A DNA stretch of 16,211 nucleotides from contig JASANC010002291.1 in the NCBI GenBank assembly GCA_030248135.1, positions 1 to 16,211 of the forward strand, read 5' to 3'. Below the pieces are notes generated by a model. It made no database searches and was not told the origin of the DNA. It saw only the letters and a program-made list of their open reading frames with translations. Positions 7,745-16,211 of this stretch are shown here, in pieces. A program made the translations under genes and the position numbers. The first letter of the stretch is position 1. Each line of letters opens with the position of its first letter. The stretch is from Theristus sp. LFF4_11. Its lineage: Eukaryota; Nematoda; Chromadorea; Monhysterida; Xyalidae.

Positions 7745-10700
7745 GTGGTTACCTGCTATTTTTGGGATACCCGGCACCACACCAACCAATCTAAAAAACG
7801 GACCAATATTCTGACCAATTTGTCAGTAAACACAGTTCACTGCGCTAGTTGGCCAGTATCTCGGCCAGTCAGTGTGTTGTGGAATGTTTCACAGAGCGCC
7901 GAAGCGAGCACGTCGGCCACGCCAATGTTTGACTCGAAGGTTACTGTATCGCAACAAGACGACGACCGTTGCGAGCTGGTGGGACGACCGTCGGTGAAAT
8001 GCCGCCGTGGGTACGAGCGAGACGTACGATGGTTCTACGATGACACACGTCGCGAGTGTCTCGCGTTCAAGCCGTGTGCACCGTCGAATGGAAATGTTCT
8101 CGGATGACATATGTCTCGCGATGCAACACTATTTTTGTTCAACATCATCTTATTGGTGTTTTATCATGCGGATGCGCGAGCGAGCGTCAGCGAGCGGACA
8201 GCGCATCACGCATTATATGAGCCGTTATCCTCTCGCGCGCGTTTTTCAAATTTGCTCGCTTCCTCCAGCGAGCATAGTATAAGCCACAAACTTGGTTCTG
8301 TGCACACGAAACGAACACCCAAAGTTGTGCTTGGAGCCGCGAAAAAATTTTTTTCCGACTACTTTTCATACGCTGTAGACACGAAAAACCTATTCTGAAA
8401 ACAGTGTTACTTATTTTTCTATCTCTTTTTTTTTCTGGTATGTAATCAACATGTGTTCGCGCTTTCAGTTTTTACCTGCGACACGTTCACAGTCTAGCAA
8501 GAATGTTTCCTGGGGTAATTTCATCCGTAGATTTGGAAAAATGGGTTAATTTTTTGCCCCGACCACTTTTTTGGGTAAAAATTTGGGCATTTTTGAAAGT
8601 TCGCAGCGTTTTCACCGGGTTTCAAGTGTTCGCCCTTTCAATTTTTAGCTGGGACACTTTCACAGTTGAAGAAAAATGTTTCCTAGGGTAATTTCATCCG
8701 TAGATTTGGAAAAATGAGTTAATTTTTTGCCCCGACCCCTTTTTGGGGTAAATATTGGGCTTTTTTGAAAGTTGGCAGGGTTGTCACCTGGTTTTAAGTG
8801 TTCGCCCTTTCAATTTTTAGCTGGGACACTTTCACAGTTGAACAAGAATTTTTCCTCGGGTAAATTCATCCGTAGATTTTGAAAATTTTGTTTATTTTTT
8901 GCCCGGGCATTTTTTGGGTCAAAATTGTGCATTTTTTGAAAATTCGTAGCATTTTGACTGGGTATCATTTTTTCAGTCTTACAAATTTTGTCTGAGCTAC
9001 GAAAAATAGCAGAAATGTTTAGTCCGTAGGAATTCAATACGCTGATCACGGATTTTGGGATAGTTTTCTTACGTGAGCAACTCTAGATGCTGAATCGTGA
9101 CGATTTCGGGCGAATCGGCCGTGGAAGTTGGCGAAATCGGTCCAGAAACGAAAAACATGAAAAGGGTGTTTTCCAGGGTTATTCAATGCGCTGATCACGA
9201 ATTTTGGGTTAGTTTTCTTACGCGAGCAACTCTAGATGCTGAATCGTGACGATTTCGGGCGAATCGGCCGTGGAAATTGGCGAAATCGGTCCAGAAACGA
9301 AAAACAAGAAAAGGGTGTTTTCCAGGGTAATTCAATGCGCTGATCACGAATTTTGGGTTAGTTTTCTTACGTGAGCAACTCTAGATGCTGAATCGTGACG
9401 ATTTCGGGCGAATCGGCCGTGGAAGTTGGCGAAATCGGTCCAGAAACGAAAAACAAGAAAAGGGTGTTTTCCAGGGTAATTCAATGCGCTGATCACGAAT
9501 TTTGGGTTAGTTTTCTTACGTGAGCAACTCTAGACGCTGAATCGTGACGATTTCGGGCGAATCGGGCGTGGAAGTTGGCGAAATCGGTCCAGAAACGAAA
9601 AACAAGAAAAGCGTGTTTTCCAGGGTAATTCAATGCGCTGATCACGGATTTTGGGTTAGTTTTCTTACGTGAGCAACTCTAGATGCTGAATCGTGACGAT
9701 TTCGGGCGAATCGGCCGTGGAAGTTGGCGAAATCGGTCCAGAAACGAAAAACAAGAAAAGGGTGTTTTCCAGGGTAATTCAATGCGCTGATCACGAATTT
9801 TGGGTTAGTTTTCTTACGTGAGCAACTCTAGATGCTGAATCGTGACGATTTCGGGCGAATCGGCCGTGGAAGTTGGCGAAATTGGTCCAGGAACGAAAAA
9901 CGAGAAAACGGTTTTTCCAGGGTAATTCAATGTGCTGATCACGGATTTTGGGTTAGTTTTCTTACGTGAGCAACTCTAGACGCTGAATCGTGACGATTTC
10001 GGGCGAATCGGGCGTGGAAGTTGGCGAAATCGGTCCAGAAACGAAAAACAAGAAAAGCGTGTTTTCCAGGGTAATTCAATGCGCTGATCACGGATTTTGG
10101 GTTAGTTTTCTTACGTGAGCAACTCTAGATGCTGAATCGTGACGATTTCGGGCGAATCGGCCGTGGAAGTTGGCGAAATCGGTCCAGAAACGAAAAACAA
10201 GAAAAGGGTGTTTTCCAGGGTAATTCAATGCGCTGATCACGAATTTTGGGTTAGTTTTCTTACGTGAGCAACTCTAGATGCTGAATCGTGACGATTTCGG
10301 GCGAATCGGCCGTGGAAGTTGGCGAAATTGGTCCAGGAACGAAAAACAAGAAAAGGGTGTTTTCCAGGGTAATTCAATCCGCTGATCACAAATTTTGGGT
10401 TAGTTTTCTTACGTGAGCAACTTTAGATACTGAATCGTGACGATTTCGGGCGAATCGGCCGTGGAAATTGGCGAAATCGGTCCAGAAATGAAAAACGAGA
10501 AAACGGTTTTTCCAGGGTAATTCAATGTGCTGATCACGGATTTTGGGTTAGTTTTCTTGTATGAGCAACTCTAGATACTGAATCGTGACGATTTATGGTG
10601 AATCGGCCGTGGAATTTAGCGAAACCGGTCCAGAAATGAAAAACAAGAAAACGGTGTTTTCCATGGTAATTCATTACGCCGATCACGGCTTTTGGGTCAG

Positions 10701-13700
10701 TTTTTCTTTTGTGAGCGATTCTAGGTACTGAATCGTGACGATTTTGGGGAATCGGCCGTAGAAATGGCATAGGAGAAATCGGCCTAAAAACGAAAAATGA
10801 AAAACCTGAGTTGTCCGGGGTTTAGAAGAATGTGTGACCAACGAATTGTGATTTTGGTCCGACCTTCGGGGCTTATGTAAAAGTCAGAATATTATCTAAA
10901 AATGCGTGAGACGCATATAAAAGGAGGAATATGGCCTTGTGTAAGCAGTGAAAGACTTGGCTCGACAACGCTTTTCAAGTATCTGATGTGGTACACACGG
11001 ATACAAGTACATAAGGGTCATATTTTTGCGCCGCGTTTGTTTGTTTGTTTTTTGAAGCACGCCCCCCACCGATTCCGGAAACCCGAAGGTACCAAACTCC
11101 GGTGGGATTGGGGAATGGACGGCTCACCATCCCGTGGAACCAATACCCTCGGCATGTGAGGGGGCAGCCTCTAAGCCCCGCTCTGTCCTGGGGGCACCAG
11201 TGATCTTAGCCCGATTTCGGTTTCGGTGGCCTGCGGTCGCTATATCCCCGGAGAGCAGCGAATCCGAAAGTTTTCGTTTTCGTTTTCGTTTTGCTGAAAA
11301 GCGTAAAACTTTGAAGTTATTTTTTAATTGTTCTCTTCGATTTAATCTAAAATCACGCCATGTGGGAAATTCTGTAAATTCTGTGCAAAAACAGAAAAAT
11401 TAGAGATTGCAAAACATTGTTGCATGTAGCTTTTTCGTTGTTGTTAACGTACGCACCGCTGTGTACACACCAGCACCAGTGACAAAAAGGAGTTGTCTTC
11501 CGTTGATTTTCACCTTTTTTACCGGTGTCACCTTCAACTAGTGTGGCAGGATAAACCGTCTGTCCCGTGAGTCATTGCCTTTGCCACAGGAGACCTTGCG
11601 TTGCGCAATGCTTCTGCGATACAATTTGTCCTGAACAAACCAGTGTCAGCGAGCTAAAGTCTGATTGTTATTTTAGTAGTTTTAGTGGTCGCTAAATGCC
11701 CGAAATCCGCAAATGTGAAAGGTCATTTGTCTACAATACAAAGTACGAGGGTTGCCATGTGCAACCGAAATCATAAATAAACGGCGCAAAAATATGACTC
11801 TTATGTACTTGTATCCGTGTGTACCACATCAGATACTTGAAAAGCGTTGTCGAGCCAAGTCTTTCACTGCTTACACAAGGCCATATTCCTCCTTTTATAT
11901 TAATGATTAAATGTACGCAGCAATCCACTGAACCGCACATCGGTTCGACCCACAGCGACCAACCCAACCGTTGCACGTCACAGGGTTGCTCAGTCTCAAC
12001 TGTTGTTGTTATGTTCATTTCAAAATAAAGCAATCAACCAATCAGTTACCGCAGTCTGCGTTTTTGCATCATGAGACATTCATCCGAGAAACTCGTTGCG
12101 GAGCCTGATCGGCAAAATCAATACGAAACTTGGACGGATTGCTACTTTGCCTGTGCCTCCAGTGAGTTCATACGCAGAAAATTGGTCACGTGCACAAATT
12201 TCGTCTGAATAAAAACCGTGTGATGATGCTTGTGGTTTGCCTTATACATAAATGATGCGCGATAACCCTAAGCGCTGCCTATAACAAAATGTGTAGGACA
12301 TGTCACTTAACGTCAGAAGTTTAGCTACTCGTTCCTGATTGGCCATAGGTTGTTACGGAAGTGGGAATTCTTTTTTTCTCGTTGTTGTCGCCAGTCTATA
12401 AAGCGGTTGGGTGGAAACACGTTTTGTGTTGACCGCATTGACGGCATCCAGATCAATGTGAACATTTCACCGATTTAAGCAATCAGTTGCATCATCTATG
12501 GCCAGTTCTACGAAAATTGAATTGTTGAATAGTTGAACATTTTTATTTACTTTTTCAGTTTTCAGCCCAAAAAACGGGTTCCATAAAGTGAATAGTGAAC
12601 AGTGAAAAGTGAATGGTGAACAGTATTTTGAACAGTGAATTCCACTGTTCATTTCTGTTCAGTCCAAAAAAAGACCCTTCAACTGTTCAACTATTCAGGG
12701 CGCTGATGCCGAACAATGATGGAAATTATGAAACAACTAAAAAGAACTCGACAACATAAAAACAAAACTCTTGCAGACAACTTTGAGCCATGCCACGGAC
12801 ATGTGCAGCCCGCAGTGAACGCGACCAGCGGCAAACCAATAATTTGCGCAGCTGTGAAAAAATCTGCAATCGTTCAGCGATGCCCCAAAGGCTACGAATG
12901 CACGCCACAGGAGCGGCACGCACTCTGCTGCAACGCCACCGTTGAAAGTAAATCTTGTTTTTTTTCAGTTCCATTTGTCTGCAACTAAAGCTGTAATCTT
13001 GCTTGCGAAAACATTCGAGACGAACACAAATAGCAATTGATGACAGAAAAAACGTCGATTCACTAAGAACAAGTTCGGAAAGTTTCAGAACCACGAGAAC
13101 TCGTGTTCACGCAAAGCAGCGCCGAGCACAATCGGCACTACACCACCACACCCACAAAAGGCACGCTGTCCCGGAAAATTCCCAAACGTGTTCACAACGG
13201 CTGATTGTCATCCAAAGACGTCAATGCATTTTGACAGGTTTTGCTGATCAAAGTTTGCACAAAACTGTTTTTTTCAGGTTTGTACCAGCAAAGTCACCAG
13301 CCCAAGTGCGACAGAGACGAAGCCGTGGTGACGCACGCTGCGTCCGGCATGGTGATTGCACTGTTCGGATCCAGCTGCCAGCCGAGTTTCTGTCCGAACA
13401 GTGCGCGATGTGTGCCTGCGAACGAACGGAAGCTGTTCGCACACTGCTGCAAACGAAACGAGACACACATCCAGCGACTCAACGACTCTGCAGCCAACGC
13501 AGAGTTCCACGGGGATCAACGGTTGCCACGGTGCAAAAATCTTTGCCTGAAATGGCACTCAAGCGGCCGTGCGTGGCCGGGCGGTTGTGTTGTGCAAGCC
13601 AACTTTTACTGCAACGCGTGGTGTGCCAGAATGCTGAACACAACCGTTACTACACCTTCGTTGGGATGCTGCAACCTGGCGCACAGTCAGAAACAATGCC

Positions 13701-13744
13701 ATTGTCATCCAAGCTGCAGCCTCGGCGACACTCAGCTCCTTTGA
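7745..13744 (+). CDS. Kunitz/lustrin/10-Cys secreted protein, full-length paralogue with a 4-kb intron
   Basis: Supported exons are about 7745-8095, 12089-12161 (or from 12104), 12777-12947 and 13278-13744. Exon 1 gives Kunitz Cys1-4 with Arg at the expected P1 site; exon 2 gives NQYETWTDCYFACA (Cys5, Cys6). Joining them at phase 0 rebuilds a complete six-Cys Kunitz domain. Exon 3 is a lustrin module (GKPIICAA, CPKGYECT, ALCC); exon 4 gives LYQQSHQPKC, FCPNSARCVP, a CC pair and a C-terminal array of 10 Cys. Phases (0, 1, 1) match the genes in the palindrome, but the acidic linker is lost. Introns are about 3993, 615 and 330 bp; intron 3 (12948-13277) shows nothing notable. The 5' end is unsure: an in-frame TAG at 7736-7738 bars extension. 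A hydrophobic ORF MRPFILLLLFE at 7671 looks like a signal peptide but meets a stop. Confidence 0.68.
8097..8126 (+). repeat. 5' terminal inverted repeat of the 4-kb intron
   Basis: TTCTCGGATGA, then CAT, then ATGTCTC, GC and GATGCAA. It starts one base into the proposed donor (GT at 8096-8097). Its reverse complement recurs at 12064-12090 with one 3-nt gap and two mismatches. Positions 1-21 of the window are another copy, in the left palindrome arm. Confidence 0.7.
8111..8398 (+). CDS. Possible small secreted protein (95 aa), unrecognised
   Basis: An ORF from the ATG at 8111 to the TGA at 8396-8398. The N-terminus has signal-peptide form: MSRD, a hydrophobic stretch of about 13 residues (LFLFNIILLVFYH), then ADARA as a plausible cleavage site. 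The rest is basic with no cysteines, and includes SSRARF and HTKRT segments. I recognise no family. It lies just inside the 4-kb intron of the Kunitz/lustrin gene on the same strand, and its ATG sits in the 5' terminal repeat of that intron. No promoter or poly(A) signal is evident, and chance occurrence is quite possible. Confidence 0.25.
   Translation: MSRDATLFLFNIILLVFYHADARASVSERTAHHALYEPLSSRARFSNLLASSSEHSISHKLGSVHTKRTPKVVLGAAKKFFSDYFSYAVDTKNLF
8459..8985. repeat. Three tandem ~172-bp repeats
   Basis: Units begin at about 8459, 8632 and 8804 with the motif GC(C/G)CTTTCA followed by TTTTTA and GCTGGGACAC. Later shared blocks are CATCCGTAGATTT and TTTTTGCCC. Units 1 and 2 are closest; unit 3 diverges after about 8970 and leads straight into the 149-bp array. 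No coding potential. Confidence 0.85.
9028..10818. repeat. 149-bp satellite array, about 12 copies
   Basis: The anchor GCTGATCAC (GCCGATCAC in the last copy) recurs at 9041, 9190, 9339, 9488, 9637, 9786, 9934, 10083, 10232, 10381, 10529 and 10678, so the period is 149 bp with two 148-bp units. Inner copies are nearly identical; copies 1 and 10-12 are more diverged, as expected at array edges. Each unit has CGATTTCG and CGAAATCG as a potential 8-bp stem. Private variants repeat every three units. No coding potential; the array lies wholly within the 4-kb intron. A decayed half-unit may continue to about 10860. Confidence 0.95.
10915..11900. mobile_element. 986-bp non-autonomous element with 119-bp terminal inverted repeats
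   Basis: Positions 10915-11033 and 11782-11900 are reverse complements with one visible mismatch (GGGTCAT against GAGTCAT). The termini are ATATAAAAGG... and ...CCTTTTATAT. A TA dinucleotide at each end would fit a TA target duplication, as in Tc1/mariner-type MITEs, but the repeat itself has TATA there, so this is not decisive. The 748-bp interior has a GC-rich block (about 11040-11265), a short TTTTCG run and no transposase-like ORF. It sits between the satellite array and the 3' end of the 4-kb intron. Confidence 0.7.
11271..11292. repeat. Short TTTTCG microsatellite
   Basis: Three TTTTCG units plus a trailing TTTT, inside the 986-bp element just after its GC-rich block. Confidence 0.8.
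12064..12090 (-). repeat. 3' terminal inverted repeat of the 4-kb intron
   Basis: Partner of 8097-8126: read on the minus strand it is TTCTCGGATGA, ATGTCTC, AT, GATGCAA. It overlaps one candidate acceptor (CCGAG ending 12088) and lies 13 nt before the other (GCGGAG ending 12103). I see no clear target-site duplication outside the pair. Confidence 0.7.
12526..12697. repeat. Small foldback element in intron 2
   Basis: A perfect 14-nt inverted repeat (TGAATAGTTGAACA at 12526-12539, its complement at 12684-12697) encloses GTGAAyAGTGAAC-type short repeats (12588-12624) and an 8-bp stem, GAACAGTG/CACTGTTC, at 12630-12650. The phrase TTCAGyCCAAAAAA occurs at both sides (about 12560 and 12658). It lies in the 615-bp intron 12162-12776, where I see nothing else. 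Confidence 0.55.
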
Positions 13745-13853
13745 TGTGAAGTTGATTGACTTTTTTTTGAAAATCACACAATAAGTTGGCGTCAAGTCAC
13801 TGAACAACTTCAAATTCAATACGAATGCCAAGCAATCAGGCAAAAAGTTATTG

Positions 13854-13859
13854 AATAAA
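13854..13859 (+). terminator. Poly(A) signal of the Kunitz/lustrin gene
   Basis: AATAAA about 110 nt after the TGA at 13742-13744. It lies in the 187-bp gap between this gene and the convergent SET/MYND gene, whose stop is at 13932-13934. I see no AATAAA for the minus-strand gene in the gap, only the variant AATAAC at 13848-13853. Confidence 0.55.
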
Positions 13860-13931
13860 CAAGATAAAAAACCAACGCAAAAATGAAGACGAAAGTTGTT
13901 TTTCAAGAAAGAAGCAAACACGAAGAGAACA

Positions 13932-16211
13932 TTATTTTAAAACAAGCGCTATCTCACGATACTCCGGAAGTTCGATCATTTGCTTGAAACACATATCGAA
14001 ATACTTCGGGTCCAGTTTCTTCATGTGCCACTTGTACCAGTCGCTTGCCATTTGTGGCCCAAAGAAGACAATCAACAGACGGCAAAGCTCAACGATCAGA
14101 TCGTTGCGTCGGTCAAGCTCCTTGGCGGCGTCGCACATTTCAATCACTGGAATCAAATAGTCCAACAGCAGATAACTGTCCGGCCCAAAATACTCGTGTG
14201 CCAGCTCGAGCACATCGCTCAACGTCTTCATCGCTCGCTTTCGCGCCGTTGTCATGACTGCCTCAGCCTCGAGAATGCGTTCTTTCATTCGTTCGATGCT
14301 GCGACCGTAGTTCTTCTGAAAAATTGCTTGTATTTTTTTATTTCAATTGAGCCTGGATTGTTTTCCACGCAATGCGACTAAAAACAGCAATTCACCTGTC
14401 CCGGAGCAGCAAACATGTCGTTCTCCATGGCCAAGAAGTCAGCGTCGGTGCACGCAATGCACGTGCAAGTGAAGCCGAAGTTGTCTGCCAGAATGCGCTG
14501 TCTCTGAGCGCGCGGTGCTCTGCCAAACAAGGCGCCGTATGAGACGCAGAGTTCGTCGCCCGCTCGAACCTCGGTCGTCGTTCGAATCTCAAGCACGTTG
14601 CCAACAAAGTTGCGACGAAGGTTCGGCAGACAAGAGTGATTGATCAACGCTGCTGTCGGGTAGAGGGCGCTGCCTTTCGGCTCAATCATGTGGTACGTGT
14701 CGTTCTCGGTCGCTGAGAAATGGCCCGGTTTGTAAATCAGTTCGCTCGCAATTGAAGATTTGGATTATTGGACAATCCGGTGGATTAAAAGAAAACTGCT
14801 GCTTACACAGCGCTGTCAAAAAACGAACCGATTTGCAGCGAGATCGCGTTGGCAATCATGCGCAGACGCAGCTGTCGAAGAATCTTCATGGCGTTTGTGG
14901 AGTACGTTGCATCCTTGATCTCCGTTGGCCTCACCTGCAAATTGCAATGAACCTTTCGGCGTTTCAGGTTCTTTGAACACGCTGAAAAAAAAACAAGTGA
15001 ACACATTTTCGCATTTTGCAACTTCAAACTTTTGAAAACGTACTTTTGTCAAGACAGACGGCAGCGGCTCATCGCCCCAGTCAGCCTCATCAGGCTCATC
15101 GTGCACATTCAGCAGCGACATGACCGATCGAAGGTTCGCGCCATAATGGTCGGTTTGACCAGCGCCAAATTTATGATTGATGACGCTCAACTGCGCCGCC
15201 CACCGGTTGACGTCGATCGGATCGAGGTGCACGAGTATTCGTCGTGCCATTCTGTCCAGACCAGGATTGTCTTCGAACAACGGGTGTATGTCAGGCAGAC
15301 AATCCTCCGGAAGGCACTCGAACCGATGGAACTCCTCCCAGGCGAACAAACGACACGCCGGTGAACAGAAGCGAATGTCGTTTCTCGAACACTCGGCGCA
15401 CGGAATCCAGTCAGCGCTGAGCGTCTTCGCACAGTACTGGCAGAGGTGCATCGCGTATTCTTCGTCGATGAACCAAACGTACGCGTATTCGCGGATGACG
15501 ACGGCGCCTTTTGGTATGCCCTTCTGCGCCACCAAATGGCGACCTCGCTTACCAGCGCTGTCGTACTGAATTCGAACGGCGGACGACATCCAGGGAACAC
15601 GCGGGTGCAAAAACTCAAAGATGTTCTGCTCCGGGTACAGTTGCGCCTGTTTGCGCATCAGTTCGGCCTCCGCCTTCGCGTGCGTCTCTTTCTGCATGTC
15701 GACCCAGAGCGGCACGTGCACGTGGTTGGCGGGGCCGAGTATCTTCAGCGCCCGTTCGATGTCCGTGCTGCAGCACTGCCACTCCTCGGCGTAGTATGCG
15801 ATCAGCGCACGTTGCGCCAGTGCAGCCGACAGCTGCGGCGAATTGTCGGGCGCCAGGCAGATGGCGCGTGAGTAGCAACTCACCGCTGTTTGCAGGTCCT
15901 TGCGCTCGAGCGCCGCGTCGCCGGACTCGACCAGTTGCTCGGCCAGGTACGCCGATTTTGCGAGCGTTCGAGCGATCGTCTCCGGGTCGTCCTTCGGCGT
16001 TGCCGGTGGCACTTGGTTATTCTGAGATTGATGTTTTTCGGCTGGCATGTCATACAACGATTTTGGACGCGCTTTCAAGTCGGCTTTTGGACGTTGAAAC
16101 TGTGAAGGCTGAATCGGCTGTCCGTTCGCCTGAATTCTGTCTGGTTTCGGAAGGACGTTTTGTGCCGGTCGCATGAACAACGGCGGTTCCTTTTGCATTT
16201 GTTGATTTTGT
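13932..16211 (-). CDS. SMYD4-like TPR/SET/MYND lysine methyltransferase (5' end open)
   Basis: Minus-strand exons read 16211-15044, 14934-14807, 14744-14396 and 14315-13932, at least 671 residues from the ATG at 16198. Numbered from that ATG, residues 80-155 are TPR-like helices (ESGDAALERKDLQTAVSCYS). The SET domain opens near 207 (GRHLVAQKGIPKGAVV) and is interrupted by a MYND zinc finger (253-295; CQYC, CAEC, CSPAC, HRFEC). It resumes with NHSCLPN (about 463), GDELCVSYG (about 490) and the post-SET CTCIAC (about 521), then a helical C-terminal region. TPR before SET/MYND is the SMYD4 arrangement. The key SET motifs are intact, so it is probably an active protein methyltransferase of nucleus or cytosol. 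The reading frame stays open upstream of the ATG to the window edge (QNQQ), so the start is uncertain. The 62-bp intron 14745-14806 needs an unusual GAG acceptor to keep phase 2. Confidence 0.88.

Larger units (their letters stand above)
4449..8117. repeat. Right arm of the ~8.1 kb palindrome
   Basis: Reverse complement of 1-3672. Most of the arm is near-identical to its partner, with differences mainly in homopolymer length, for example A6 against A5 near 5490 and T5 against T4 near 5733. The exception is about 7560-7760, where substitutions and indels are dense. The inner edge at 4449 lies inside an astacin coding exon, so this arm is the truncated copy. The outer edge at 8117 is only the last position that can be compared, because the left arm runs out at the window start. 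Confidence 0.97.

Noticed and set aside
1..8117. Palindrome arms as terminal repeats of a giant transposon
   Set aside because: The arms contain host-type split genes and intergenic DNA, and the spacer has no transposase or integrase; an inverted duplication explains it better.
9028..10770. Short ORFs in the satellite, such as 10534-10770 on the minus strand
   Set aside because: They follow the tandem repeat period, are not maintained across units and match no domain.
11938..11952. GGTTCGACCC, resembling a tRNA/SINE B box
   Set aside because: No A box at the proper distance upstream, no cloverleaf-forming arms and no terminator T-run.
13003..13749. 248-codon plus-strand ORF overlapping the last exon of the Kunitz/lustrin gene
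   Set aside because: It is out of frame with the FCPxxxRCVP and 10-Cys modules and starts within intron 3.

Overview
The window is eukaryotic: genes are split by short GT-AG introns (62-330 bp), exons are GC-rich at third codon positions, and introns and spacers are AT-rich. Secreted proteins combining Kunitz (BPTI) domains, lustrin-type cysteine-rich modules and an astacin protease domain, with very short introns and GTTTGT-like donors, point to an invertebrate, most likely a nematode. That assignment is inference. I see no tRNA, rRNA or CRISPR.

Layout. (1) Positions 1-8117 form a giant inverted repeat: arms 1-3672 and 4449-8117 around a unique 776-bp spacer. Each arm holds, from the centre outwards, the 3' part of a multidomain secreted-protein gene (astacin end, small Cys-rich exon, Thr-rich linker, Kunitz, lustrin, second CC module, acidic linker, C-terminal 10-Cys domain), a poly(A) signal, about 1 kb of AT-rich spacer, a TATA box, and the first Kunitz half-exon of a second gene. 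The two copies are head-to-head. The left copy (minus strand) keeps the astacin Met-turn exon, which runs into the spacer. The right copy (plus strand) is cut inside that exon. No exon with the zinc-binding HExxH motif is in the window for either copy.

(2) The second gene (plus strand, about 7.74-13.74 kb) is a paralogue of the C-terminal two thirds of the first. Its Kunitz domain is split by an intron of about 4 kb. That intron holds a possible small secreted-protein ORF, three 172-bp repeats, a 149-bp satellite array of about 12 copies with a trimer higher-order structure, and a 986-bp element with 119-bp terminal inverted repeats. The intron itself has imperfect terminal inverted repeats lying on or beside its splice sites.

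(3) Convergent with it, a SMYD4-like TPR/SET/MYND methyltransferase gene occupies 13932-16211 on the minus strand. Its 5' end is open at the window edge.

How the genes relate. The two secreted genes share exon phases and domain order (Kunitz | lustrin | LYxxSHxP...RCVP...CC module | C-terminal Cys array), so they are tandem paralogues, and the palindrome duplicated part of that tandem. The cysteine spacing at the C-terminus resembles the CS-alpha-beta (defensin-type) pattern and is the most promising undescribed module here. The SMYD4-like gene is an unrelated intracellular neighbour. All gene models were built by hand from phase-compatible splice sites and domain homology, without transcripts.
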